A stretch of 31,710 nt of DNA from Synergistaceae bacterium. GTDB lineage: Bacteria > Synergistota > Synergistia > Synergistales > Synergistaceae. The notes beneath the pieces were generated by a model. It was not told the DNA's origin. It made no database searches and saw nothing but the letters and a program-made list of their open reading frames with translations. Of the stretch, positions 15,544-23,593 are shown in pieces. The translations under genes and the position numbers were made by a program. The stretch is taken from positions 1 through 31,710 of the forward strand of contig JAAZCN010000057.1 in the NCBI GenBank assembly GCA_012513245.1, given 5' to 3'. Positions within the stretch are counted from its first letter, which is position 1. Every line of letters starts with the position of its first letter.

Positions 15544-15758
15544 GACGATCCGTTTTCCTTTCCTTATGCCGATTCCTCTTTGTGGTCATATTATAATCCC
15601 TTTATACGGCCTTTCTTTAAAAACTCAATTATCTATAATGGGCGTAAGTGGTAATATGATCCGGACTCTATCTTCTATTGGTTAATTATAGTCTATAATG
15701 ACTTACACATTTTAGATAATTATCAGCTGCTTAATAACAATGAGGGAGGCAAAAGTCC

Positions 15759-16109
15759 ATGGTATTAAAAAATGCTTCTGAAGCCGTCAGAAAGGAAAAA
15801 CTGGGCGGATGCGGTATCGGTGCGGCAGACACTTTTCCTGTGACTATACCCGATCAAAACGGAACTTTTATTATGTCAACAAGGCTGGAGCTTGATCCCG
15901 GAGCTTCTGTGGGTTATCACAAACACGCAGGCACAGAAGAGGTCTATTTTATCCTGTCAGGAAAAGGTCTTTACACTGAAGAGGGAGAGGAATGCGCAGC
16001 ATTACCCGGAGATGTATTCCTTTGCAGGGAAGGACTGTCTCACGGCATACTGAATACAGGTGAAGAAAAACTTGTCCTTGGTGCAGCTATCGCAAAAAGC
16101 GGATCTTAG
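15759..16109 (+). CDS. Cupin-domain protein
   Basis: A 116-residue single-domain cupin. Motif 1 fits the G-x5-HxH-x4-E-x6-G pattern, with metal ligands His54, His56 and Glu61. Motif 2 is ‘GDVFLCREGLSHGILN’, with His95 as fourth ligand; the usual proline is replaced by arginine. The fold binds a metal and may be an enzyme, an isomerase or a ligand sensor; no substrate is indicated. GGGAGG precedes the ATG at a good distance. It is a single gene closed by a two-tier terminator shared with the convergent binding-protein gene. The upstream 214-bp spacer is AT-rich and contains TATAAT at 15694-15699 without a good -35. Confidence 0.88.
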   Translation: MVLKNASEAVRKEKLGGCGIGAADTFPVTIPDQNGTFIMSTRLELDPGASVGYHKHAGTEEVYFILSGKGLYTEEGEECAALPGDVFLCREGLSHGILNTGEEKLVLGAAIAKSGS

Positions 16110-16120
16110 ATAACAAAAAG

Positions 16121-16166
16121 AGCCGGGACTTTCGAATCAGTAAAATAATTACTGCACGTCCCGGCT
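16121..16166. terminator. Two-tier bidirectional terminator
   Basis: The outer stem AGCCGGGAC/GTCCCGGCT (16121-16129, 16158-16166) encloses an inner stem CAGTAA/TTACTG (16138-16143, 16149-16154). On the minus strand it is followed by CTTTTTG, so it best ends the leftward binding-protein gene while also closing the cupin transcript. Confidence 0.8.
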
Positions 16167-16168
16167 TA

Positions 16169-17131
16169 TTATTTAGTCTTATAGACTATAAGCTGCCAGC
16201 ATTTCAGAAGAGAAGAGTCCAACCTGACAAGCGAGGGCAACATAAGGTCTGATTCATCCATCTCCCATACCCTGCCGTTTTTTACTGCCGGTGTATCTTT
16301 GAATCTTGGGTCTTTTATTATTGATTCCCTTAACACAGGAGGAACCCCCCTCTTGATGTTTTTTAGCGTTATTATTACATCTACGTTCTTTGAGTTCTTT
16401 GCCAGTTTCTGCGGACCATAGAAAATGTACCGGGGAAATTCGTGGATCCTGGTTCCGTTTGTCTCTGTAATTATCCTTGCTCCTGTCGCACCAATAAGTC
16501 TCGCGCCCCATGAATCCGGAGCACATGTTGAAAAATCTGAGCCGGCTACAACAAATACCCTCAATTTTTCCATCTTCGCGGACCTGATCTCGCTCTTGGA
16601 GAGTGATTTTTCTGAGAGAAGCAGTGTCTGCGTAGCCTCTTTTGCTCTGCCTGAAAGGATACCCAGTCTTTCAAGGTACTGTGCCAGAACAGCCCATTTA
16701 GGTCTGTTCAGAGCTGCGTATTTGATTTTAGCTTTATCAAGTTCTTTCAGGAGCCCCTTGTTCTTTTTAGCCCAGTCTACATCCATTATAACTATATCCG
16801 GTTTCAGACCTGCTATCCGTTCTGCTGAAGGAAGCCTGGAGAGCCTTGGTATGTTTTTGGGGACCCATTTGGTGTCGGCTGAGAAATTGACCCCCACAAG
16901 CTGTCTGACAGCTCTTATCGCTACAAGGTTTTCTGTGTGTGAGTCGCTCAGGGAAACTATCCTGACTGCAGGGCGAGGCAGTTTTATATTTCTCTGAAGG
17001 TCATCTACTATCGCAAGGGGTTTGGATGCCAGAGCAGTTCCGTAGATGATCAATACAAAGATAAAGGTCAAGAGAGACAAAATTAAGCCTTTTTTATACT
17101 TGGTAGTCAGGAAAAAATGATTTTGTGCCAT
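16169..17131 (-). CDS. Orphan ABC substrate-binding protein, cobalamin/iron-siderophore type
   Basis: The 320-residue exported protein has a signal peptide (about 36 residues, ending near ALA-SKP) and a Peripla_BP_2/TroA-like fold. It opens with ‘AIVDDLQRNIKLPRPAVRIVSLSDSHTENL’, then ‘RIAGLKPDIVIM’ and a closing ‘DPRFKDTPAVKNGRVWEMD’. These are typical of BtuF/FhuD-like binding proteins for cobalamin, haem or siderophores, and no lipobox is visible. No permease or ATPase lies beside it, so the partner transporter must be elsewhere or it has another role. The ATG has GGAGG upstream, and the leader contains DnaA-box-like and palindromic sequence. The ligand is not determinable. Confidence 0.85.
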   Translation of the reverse strand: MAQNHFFLTTKYKKGLILSLLTFIFVLIIYGTALASKPLAIVDDLQRNIKLPRPAVRIVSLSDSHTENLVAIRAVRQLVGVNFSADTKWVPKNIPRLSRLPSAERIAGLKPDIVIMDVDWAKKNKGLLKELDKAKIKYAALNRPKWAVLAQYLERLGILSGRAKEATQTLLLSEKSLSKSEIRSAKMEKLRVFVVAGSDFSTCAPDSWGARLIGATGARIITETNGTRIHEFPRYIFYGPQKLAKNSKNVDVIITLKNIKRGVPPVLRESIIKDPRFKDTPAVKNGRVWEMDESDLMLPSLVRLDSSLLKCWQLIVYKTK

Positions 17132-17265
17132 ATTTCCACCTCCTTATTTACAACTTTATCCACTTTTTGTGGATATTTTTGTGACCAACTCTGTTTTCTT
17201 CGGATGAGATGCCACTGTTTTTGTCTTTTACCCTATCAAAACTGTGGACAAGTGGGATTATTTGG

Positions 17266-17298
17266 TTAACATTTATTATAAATATTTATAAATGTTAA
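17266..17298. promoter_or_regulatory. AT-rich 11-bp inverted repeat, operator-like
   Basis: TTAACATTTAT (17266-17276) and ATAAATGTTAA (17288-17298) are perfectly complementary around an 11-base AT-rich spacer. It lies about 140 bp upstream of the orphan binding-protein start and could be a regulator site for it. No regulator gene is nearby, so this remains a candidate. Confidence 0.35.
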
Positions 17299-17344
17299 TA
17301 TCATAACCTTCAGAAGCCGCCTTCCGTATATTCTATTCCAAATA

Positions 17345-17381
17345 TATCAAAATGGGGAAGGCAGCCTTCCCCATTTTGATA
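17345..17381. terminator. Perfect 18-bp hairpin ending the dnaA-operon cluster
   Basis: Arms 17345-17362 and 17364-17381 are exact complements with a single central base. TGTTTTTTATT follows on the plus strand; on the minus strand the stem's own ATTTTGATA end is the only T-rich part. It lies 63 bp past the DUF721 stop and probably terminates the leftward cluster. Confidence 0.7.
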
Positions 17382-17443
17382 CTATTCTGTTTTTTATTAT
17401 GTGAAACCATTTAAATCATCGTACTAAACATAACGAAAAGGTG

Positions 17444-17929
17444 TCACTTTTTTCTTCGGTTTCGTTTTTCTATGACTGTTTTTAATTTCGCAAGACTTTC
17501 TGCAAGTTCTTCGTCACTGATATCACAGCAAAGATCTTTAATGTTTTTTTGGAGGCTGCTCTCTGAAATAACAACGGGAGGTCGTCTTAGGTGATCCGGA
17601 AGCGGATCCTTGGCAGAAGATGGCTTCTTTACCTTTCCGACTTTTATCTCCAATTTTATATTTTTTACTCCCAGATATTTGCTGATCGACCTGGAAATGA
17701 GAGGCTTTCTTGATTTCAGCGCAGGAAGCACTCCGGGGGCATCAACGTGAATTAATATGACCAGCCCTTCTTCTAAAAACTCGCACGAGACAGGGGAGCT
17801 CCTATCTGCCGCTGCTTTTCCAACTACCTCTTGCCACTGCTTTTCCAGTTCTGCAAGCTTAAGGCAGATTTTCAGACTATAAGGGACGCTGCCCTTAAGT
17901 ACTTCATCCGGTTTTTTTATATCAACCAT
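17444..17929 (-). CDS. DUF721 / DciA-like protein
   Basis: The 161-residue protein has a DUF721-type N-terminal domain: ‘LEKQWQEVVGKAAADRSSPVSC’ (Trp32), then ‘LVILIHVDAPGVLPALKSRKPLISRSISKYLG’ and ‘IKLEIKVGKV’. A basic, probably disordered tail follows (ending EKRNRRKK). DUF721 includes DciA, the replicative-helicase (DnaB) operator found in bacteria that lack DnaC/DnaI loaders. Its place in the dnaA-dnaN-recF group fits that role, although DciA activity here is inference. ATG 17929 overlaps the mnmG stop by 8 nt, so it is co-translated with mnmG. The cluster's terminator hairpin follows. Confidence 0.8.
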   Translation of the reverse strand: MVDIKKPDEVLKGSVPYSLKICLKLAELEKQWQEVVGKAAADRSSPVSCEFLEEGLVILIHVDAPGVLPALKSRKPLISRSISKYLGVKNIKLEIKVGKVKKPSSAKDPLPDHLRRPPVVISESSLQKNIKDLCCDISDEELAESLAKLKTVIEKRNRRKK

Positions 17930-19808
17930 CTGAAGTTCCGTCCTTTGATCGCCTATTGTTTTCCACCGATACCCATAAAAGCTGTATGTCAGTGGGAGGG
18001 ACTCCTGATATTCTTGAAGCCTGCCCCAGCGTAAGGGGCATAAATGTTAGAAGTTTCTGTTTTCCTTCTGCGGAAAGTCCGTTTACTTTAGAAAAATCAA
18101 ACCCCTTCGGGAATTTGAGTTGCTCCATCCTGCGAAATTTTTCAACCTGGTGCTTCTGCCTGTCGATATACCCTTTGTACTTTGTGGAAACAGAGATCCT
18201 CTCTCCAAGTTCCTTTTCTATAGTGCTTGAGATAATTTCCGAAAAGAGATCCCAGTTTATCTCCGGTCTTTTAAGAAGATCTGCTGCCGGCATACCTTCA
18301 GAAAGTGGAGAAGAACCGGCACCTCGCAATATTTGATTTATTTTTTCAGTTGCTGGGATTTTGGTGTTTTTTATATTTTGGGTCTCTTTTTCGATCTCCC
18401 GCCACCTTTTTTGAAGGATCTCCCATTTGTCTTCCTTCAAAAGGCCTATATCTTTACCTATCTTTGAAAGCCTGGTGTCGGCATTGTCATGACGCAGGAG
18501 CAGCCTGTATTCACACCTGCTTGTAAGCATCCGGTAGGGCTCGCTTGTCCCCTTTGTTACAAGATCATCTATAAGAACGCCGATGTATGCCTGGTCACGT
18601 CTGAGTATCAGAGGCTCAATTTCTTTTACTCTCAGCGACGCGTTTATCCCTGCTATTAATCCCTGTGCGCCGGCTTCCTCGTATCCGGATGTACCGTTTA
18701 TCTGCCCTGCAAGAAAGAGATTTGTTATCATTTTTGTCTCTAGCCAGGGATAAAGCTGGGTCGAATCAACGAAATCATACTCAATTGCATAGCCCGGCCT
18801 CAATATGTGAGCTGATTCGCATCCCTTAAGTGTTCTGACAGATTCAAACTGCGCTTCAAGACACATCGAGGTTGAAAAATTCTGCAAATAGACTTCGCGG
18901 CCCTCTGGATTGATGGGTTCAAGAAATATGGGATGGGTATCCTTTTCCGGGAACTTGATGACCTTGTCATCTATGGAAGGGCAATATCTGGGACCTTCTG
19001 AGTCAAGGGTACCCTGCATGAGAGGAGATCGGTCAAAATACTTCCTCATTACCTCATGTGTCTCTTTATTGGTCCTTGTGAGACCGCAAATGATGCCTTC
19101 ATGGACCCTCTTTTCACTAAAATAGGAAAAGGACTCCGGTTCCGTCATGCTCTCCTGCCGGTCGAGTATTTCCCAGTTGATCGAATCTGCAAGCACTCTG
19201 GGGGTGGTGTCGGTCCTTAGCCTTCCCATCGCCAGGTCTGTTTTTCTTAGGCTCCTTGAGAGCCCGGATGCTGATACCATTCCAAGTGGGCCTGATTTGT
19301 AAGAGGTAAGTCCTATATGGATCTTCGCTGCAAGGTATGTACCCGTCGCAATTATTACTGTCTTAGAAAGAAAAGTCTGACCTGTGCGGATCTTTACCCC
19401 GAGAGCCCTGCCTTTATCTATCAGGAGATCCGTGACTAATGCCTGATGAACTTCAAGGTTAGGGCAGATAAGGAGTGATTTTCTATAGTGATCTCCATAT
19501 TTTACCGGGTCACATTGTGCCCTGAGTGTTCTGACAGCGGGGCCTTTTGATGTATTGAGCCATCTTAGATGATGGGTGGCGTTATCCGCCGCATTCGCCA
19601 TCTCGCCTCCCAGTGCATCTATCTCTCTGACCAGGTGTCCTTTTGCCGGGCCTCCGATCGATGGATTGCAGGGCATCATTGCCGTATTGTCAAGATAGAG
19701 GTTTAGCATAAGGACTCTTGATCCCATACGAGCCGCTGAAAGCGCTGCCTCGCAGCCTGCATGACCTCCGCCTACAACTATGACATCGTATTTTTCTTCA
19801 ATTTTCAT
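17922..19808 (-). CDS. mnmG: tRNA uridine-5-carboxymethylaminomethyl modification enzyme MnmG
   Basis: The 628-residue FAD enzyme works with MnmE to install the cmnm5 group at wobble U34 of certain tRNAs. It has the dinucleotide-binding ‘VVGGGHAGCEAA’ near residue 11, ‘MPCNPSIGGPAKGHLVREID’, ‘TSYKSGPLG’, ‘EGPRYCPSIDDK’ and the C-terminal ‘RLLLRHDNADTRL’. The length is normal for GidA/MnmG. Its ATG overlaps the recF stop by 11 nt, and its stop overlaps the DUF721 start by 8. The position next to the origin genes is common for gidA. No anomaly is seen. Confidence 0.97.
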   Translation of the reverse strand: MKIEEKYDVIVVGGGHAGCEAALSAARMGSRVLMLNLYLDNTAMMPCNPSIGGPAKGHLVREIDALGGEMANAADNATHHLRWLNTSKGPAVRTLRAQCDPVKYGDHYRKSLLICPNLEVHQALVTDLLIDKGRALGVKIRTGQTFLSKTVIIATGTYLAAKIHIGLTSYKSGPLGMVSASGLSRSLRKTDLAMGRLRTDTTPRVLADSINWEILDRQESMTEPESFSYFSEKRVHEGIICGLTRTNKETHEVMRKYFDRSPLMQGTLDSEGPRYCPSIDDKVIKFPEKDTHPIFLEPINPEGREVYLQNFSTSMCLEAQFESVRTLKGCESAHILRPGYAIEYDFVDSTQLYPWLETKMITNLFLAGQINGTSGYEEAGAQGLIAGINASLRVKEIEPLILRRDQAYIGVLIDDLVTKGTSEPYRMLTSRCEYRLLLRHDNADTRLSKIGKDIGLLKEDKWEILQKRWREIEKETQNIKNTKIPATEKINQILRGAGSSPLSEGMPAADLLKRPEINWDLFSEIISSTIEKELGERISVSTKYKGYIDRQKHQVEKFRRMEQLKFPKGFDFSKVNGLSAEGKQKLLTFMPLTLGQASRISGVPPTDIQLLWVSVENNRRSKDGTSDG

Positions 19809-20868
19809 CGATTATTTCAACTCTCCCTGAATCAACGCTATATATTCTGCCGGGAAAACTTTCAGTAAAAGGCTCGGCTGTTGAGGCAAAAACTTGTGTT
19901 TTTCTCTCCATCAAAGCACAGAAGAGGATATTTCTTCCCTCTGAATCCAGTTCTGCTGTAATCTCGTCAAGAAGAAGGACCGGGTTTTTACCAAGCTTCC
20001 TTCTTACACCTTCAGCTGCTGCGAGTATCAATGCAACAGCGACCCGACGCCTGTAACCCCTGCTTAGAGAAAGAGCAGCAGTGGTCCCGTTTGTCTTAAT
20101 GAGCATGTCATCTCTATGCGGTCCTACCACCGGGATCTTTAAAGCTTCTTCCTTTGCTTTGTTTATTTTGAGTGAATATCTGAAATCTTCTTCCTGCTGC
20201 GGCAGAGAACAAGCTCCTCCCCTTAAAAGAGTTATTTCTGTCGGGTATGGGAGGAGACCGCACATATCCTTCATTGACTCAGATATCATTACAAGAACCT
20301 CTTCTCTCATCTTCCATATCCAGGATGCCAACGGAAGTAGGGCTCTGTCGATAAGATCTGTCCTGCCTCCGTTTCGGAGGATCACAGTTTTTTGTTTTAT
20401 GCCCCGCCTGTAATCGTGGAGTCTTGAGGCATATACCGGTACTATCAGCGTAAGGACCATGTCCATCAGCCTTCTCCTGAAGGAGGCTGATCCCTCTATT
20501 ATCGACATATCGTTAGGGATAAATGAGAGGACAGGTATTTTCCATCTTAAGTCTGTTGCTGTTATTATTTTTTCCTCTATTCTTATCGTATATCTTGATG
20601 AAATTTTAACTTTTATTATTTCCCCATTTTCATCATCAAGCTGGCCGGTAAGTTGTATCTCAGAAGACCCGCTGTTCCAGGTTGGAAGTGACGAGGATCT
20701 AGTCCCCCGTTCAAGGGGCCCCCACCCGGAAACAATGTTTATCCCCTCAAGAATGTTAGTTTTGCCGGAACCGTTTGGGCCTGTGAGTAAATTTAACCCC
20801 GGGAACCATTTTATCTCCCGGGGTTCAATATTTCTGAAATTGTTGAACCTTACTCTGTTATATCCCAT
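19798..20868 (-). CDS. recF: DNA replication and repair protein RecF
   Basis: The 356-residue SMC-like ATPase loads RecA at gaps together with RecO and RecR. Walker A is GPNGSGKT (30-37), preceded by ‘RFNNFRN’; the signature region is ‘LSRGYRRRVAVALILAAAEGV’ and Walker B is ‘PVLLLDEITAELD’. Length and termini fit the family. The ATG overlaps the dnaN stop by 11 nt, and there is no independent ribosome-binding site at a normal distance, so it probably depends on coupled translation from dnaN. It overlaps mnmG by 11 nt at its end. Confidence 0.96.
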   Translation of the reverse strand: MGYNRVRFNNFRNIEPREIKWFPGLNLLTGPNGSGKTNILEGINIVSGWGPLERGTRSSSLPTWNSGSSEIQLTGQLDDENGEIIKVKISSRYTIRIEEKIITATDLRWKIPVLSFIPNDMSIIEGSASFRRRLMDMVLTLIVPVYASRLHDYRRGIKQKTVILRNGGRTDLIDRALLPLASWIWKMREEVLVMISESMKDMCGLLPYPTEITLLRGGACSLPQQEEDFRYSLKINKAKEEALKIPVVGPHRDDMLIKTNGTTAALSLSRGYRRRVAVALILAAAEGVRRKLGKNPVLLLDEITAELDSEGRNILFCALMERKTQVFASTAEPFTESFPGRIYSVDSGRVEIIDEN

Positions 20869-22024
20869 CTCCGGAGTCCGGTTCTGTTTCGCCTATGTTA
20901 AGTTCTTCTTCGGTGAGGTTTATCGGTGCTATCAGACAGATGAATTTTTCACCGTCTGCCCTTCTGACTACCAAGTGCCCTGAAGGTCCGTTGAAAGAAA
21001 GCCTTACGTGTGGTTCTCTCAGAACTTTGAGAGATTCCATGAAAAACTTTGAATTTACTGCCATCTTGAGGTCATCTCCGGATATTTCAGCAAATATTTC
21101 TTCTTTTGCGTTTCCAAAATCCGGTGCTCTTCCCCTCATTACAAAACTGTTTTCTTTAGTTATGTCCAGGATAACCATCCTGTTGTAATCCTTTACGATC
21201 ACATCTACCCTTTCAAGAGCAGATATCAGAGTCCCTCTGTCAAGCGTTACTGTTGTTAAATGGGTCTTTGGAAGGATTTTTTCATAGGCAGGAAAATGAG
21301 ATTCAACTCTTCTTACTGTGAATTCAACATTATCTGCCTTGAAATAAAATTGTGCGTCATCATACAGTATCTCTACAGGATAATCAGGGTTCAACGAAGC
21401 CATTATCCTCTGTATCTCCTTGATCCCCTTCATTGGCAGAAGAGCGCTTTCCGAATCGACACTTTCGCTTACTGCCGCTCCTGAGAGAGCAAGCCTCCTT
21501 GTGTCTGTTGAAACGATGTTCAATACCCCGTCTGTTATTTTAAAATTTGCGGATGAGAGATAAAGCGGAAACTCCTCCCCGGATGATGCTGCAAGGGTTC
21601 CCTCTTCAATTACCTCCGCAAGTTCTCCAACAGACAATTTACAGAACAGCTTTGCATCAGCTGATGTTGGAAGTGATGGAAATTCTCTTACCGGATATGT
21701 ACTGAAGTTATACCTGCTCTTTCCTGCTTTCAAAATAACCTTTCCGTCTGAAACAGTTAGATTAAATTCTTCACCCGGTGCCTTTTTAAAGAGCTCGCTC
21801 ACAATTTTTACCGGAAAAACTGCCTCTCCCGGCTCCAGGACGTTTATTCCTGATGCAGTACAGATTATTGATGTCCTTATGTCTGTTGCATGTAAAGTTA
21901 CCAGATCCGGAGTTGCTTTCACAAGGACAGAGGAAAGGATGCTCATTGAACTGGAACTTGAAGTGCTTCTTTCGGCAAGTCCCCAGCTCTGGAGGAATAA
22001 TTTCTTGTTTATTAAAAGTTTCAT
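20858..22024 (-). CDS. dnaN: DNA polymerase III beta subunit (sliding clamp)
   Basis: The 388-residue beta clamp has three repeated subdomains, with ‘ATDIRTSI’ in domain I, ‘VSTDTRRLAL’ in domain II and ‘VILDITKENSFVMRGR’ in domain III. The homodimer ring tethers Pol III to DNA. It ends about 19 residues beyond the usual terminal clamp strand (‘FICLIAPINL’) in an acidic tail, and that tail contains the overlap with recF. GGAGG precedes the ATG in the dnaA-dnaN spacer. It lies 228 bp downstream of dnaA, so it may also have its own promoter. Confidence 0.96.
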   Translation of the reverse strand: MKLLINKKLFLQSWGLAERSTSSSSSMSILSSVLVKATPDLVTLHATDIRTSIICTASGINVLEPGEAVFPVKIVSELFKKAPGEEFNLTVSDGKVILKAGKSRYNFSTYPVREFPSLPTSADAKLFCKLSVGELAEVIEEGTLAASSGEEFPLYLSSANFKITDGVLNIVSTDTRRLALSGAAVSESVDSESALLPMKGIKEIQRIMASLNPDYPVEILYDDAQFYFKADNVEFTVRRVESHFPAYEKILPKTHLTTVTLDRGTLISALERVDVIVKDYNRMVILDITKENSFVMRGRAPDFGNAKEEIFAEISGDDLKMAVNSKFFMESLKVLREPHVRLSFNGPSGHLVVRRADGEKFICLIAPINLTEEELNIGETEPDSGDGI

Positions 22025-22252
22025 AATGACGACCTCCTGCTTTTATCTATTATATAATTAAAAATAAGTGATAGTAGTCGTAGGGGCTGTGGATTTGTTG
22101 AAAACAGCTAAAAACTATTACAGCCATTGATTTTATTGTGTGCATAGAAAGAGAGATAGAAAAATTATTAATCCACATAAATCACAAAAAAAAGAAAAAA
22201 AATGAAGAAATATTTTTATTCGCAAAAATATACACTAAAAAAAGAAGAGTAT
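22025..22252. other. dnaA-dnaN spacer: DnaA boxes and AT-rich tract
   Basis: The 228-bp spacer holds TAATCCACA (22171-22179) and, on the other strand, AAATCCACA (22088-22096). A perfect TTATCCACA lies at 22272-22280, just inside the dnaA 3' end. A very AT-rich stretch (about 22160-22245) could be a duplex-unwinding element, as in bipartite origins of the Bacillus type. Confidence 0.55.
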
Positions 22253-23593
22253 CTACAGCTTACTTACAACATTATCCACAAAAGAGCGTACCCTTAAATC
22301 GTTCTTAAGAAGCTCTTCAATTTTTTTACAGGCATGGATGACAGTAGTGTGATCTTTTTTGTTGAATGCATATCCGATCTGCTGCAGACTTTCACTGGTC
22401 CTGTTTCTTGCAAGGTACATGGCGACCTGTCTTGCAAGGGCAAGATCAGCAGTCCTTTTTGGAGAGAGCATATCCTCGGTTGAAATACCGAAGCTTTCTG
22501 CTACCAGTTGTTGGATCAACCCAATATTTACCGGACCGGAACGAGTATCGTGCAGCAAATCTTTCAACCAGACAGAAACATTTTCCATTGTCATAGGATC
22601 GGAGTTGAACTCAGAACAAGCAACGATCCTGTTTAAAGCTCCTTCAAGTTCCCTTATGTTGCTGGGGATGTTCTGAGCTATAAAAAGAAAGATGTCGTCA
22701 GGAATTTCGTAGTTTTTTATTTCGGCCTTTTTTTGGAGGATAGCTACGCGTGTTTCAAGGTCTGGTGGTTGTATGTCCGTTACAAGGCCCCATTCAAAAC
22801 GGGAAACAAGCCTGTCCTCAACCCCCTGGATATCCCTGGGAGGCCTGTCGGAACTAATTATGACCTGTTTCTTTGAATTATGCAGTGCGTTAAAAGTATG
22901 GAATACCTCTTCTTGGGTCTGCTCTTTACCCGCAATGAACTGTATATCGTCGATCATAAGGACATCCAGTTCTCTGTAACGGGACCTGAATTCATTGTTT
23001 GTATTGTTTCTGATCGAGGTTATCAGATCGTTTGTGAATTTTTCTGCACTCACATAAAGAACCTTGGTATTTGGCTGTGTCATTTCAATGTGGTGTCCTA
23101 TGGCATGCATCAAATGTGTCTTTCCAAGTCCTACCTTTCCCCATATAAAAAGAGGATTGTATGCAACACCCGGGGAATCTGCGACTGCTAGACATGCAGC
23201 GTGGGGAAGCCTGTTTGATTTTCCAACGACGAAAGAAGAAAAAACATAATTGGGATTAAGTCCATTCCTGCTTAGAGAAAGTCTTGCCGGGGAAGCAGCG
23301 GCGACGGCCCTGTCGGCGGCGCCTACGTCCTCTTTTATCTCCTGGCTGACCTCTATCTGGATGCTTGTGCCAAACCCGGTCTCGAGCAGAAGGCCATTCA
23401 TTTTATTAAGAAAACGGGACTTTATCTGCTCCCTAGCAAAAGGAGTAGGTACATCAAGAACAAAAACGCCGTCTTTCATAGAGACAGGAAGACAAGTGTC
23501 AAGATAGGTCTTGATAGCACCGTCAGAGTTGGAAATTACTTCAACACAGTGAGTTTTGAATTCACCCCATAAAATATCTAAATCTTTGGTCAT
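22253..23593 (-). CDS. dnaA: Chromosomal replication initiator protein DnaA
   Basis: I choose ATG 23593 (446 residues) over the TTG one codon upstream because GGGGTG lies seven bases before the ATG. DnaA binds the origin boxes and, as ATP-DnaA, melts the DNA. Domains: N-terminal DnaB-interaction region (about 1-80), a linker, then AAA+ with Walker A GKVGLGKT (152-159) and Walker B ‘VLMIDDIQFI’. Domain IV carries the helix-turn-helix ‘KKDHTTVIHACKKI’. A perfect DnaA box lies within the last codons and others lie upstream, consistent with autoregulation. Confidence 0.97.
   Translation of the reverse strand: MTKDLDILWGEFKTHCVEVISNSDGAIKTYLDTCLPVSMKDGVFVLDVPTPFAREQIKSRFLNKMNGLLLETGFGTSIQIEVSQEIKEDVGAADRAVAAASPARLSLSRNGLNPNYVFSSFVVGKSNRLPHAACLAVADSPGVAYNPLFIWGKVGLGKTHLMHAIGHHIEMTQPNTKVLYVSAEKFTNDLITSIRNNTNNEFRSRYRELDVLMIDDIQFIAGKEQTQEEVFHTFNALHNSKKQVIISSDRPPRDIQGVEDRLVSRFEWGLVTDIQPPDLETRVAILQKKAEIKNYEIPDDIFLFIAQNIPSNIRELEGALNRIVACSEFNSDPMTMENVSVWLKDLLHDTRSGPVNIGLIQQLVAESFGISTEDMLSPKRTADLALARQVAMYLARNRTSESLQQIGYAFNKKDHTTVIHACKKIEELLKNDLRVRSFVDNVVSKL

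Larger units (their letters stand above)
17132..17443. other. Intergenic gap with DnaA-box-like sites, palindrome and hairpin
   Basis: There is no gene in these 312 bp. The gap holds DnaA-box-like nonamers at 17156-17164 (TTATCCACT), 17168-17176 (reverse of ATATCCACA) and 17243-17251 (reverse of TTGTCCACA), the AT-rich palindrome at 17266-17298, and the terminator-like hairpin at 17345-17381. Confidence 0.55.

Noticed and set aside
16425..16997. 190-codon plus-strand frame
   Set aside because: Antisense shadow of the orphan substrate-binding protein gene.
17205..17220. B12-box-like GCCACTG suggesting a cobalamin riboswitch before the BtuF-like gene
   Set aside because: It is on the wrong strand for the leftward gene and no other conserved riboswitch blocks are visible.
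20459..20983. 174-codon plus-strand frame across the recF-dnaN junction
   Set aside because: Antisense shadow of recF and dnaN.
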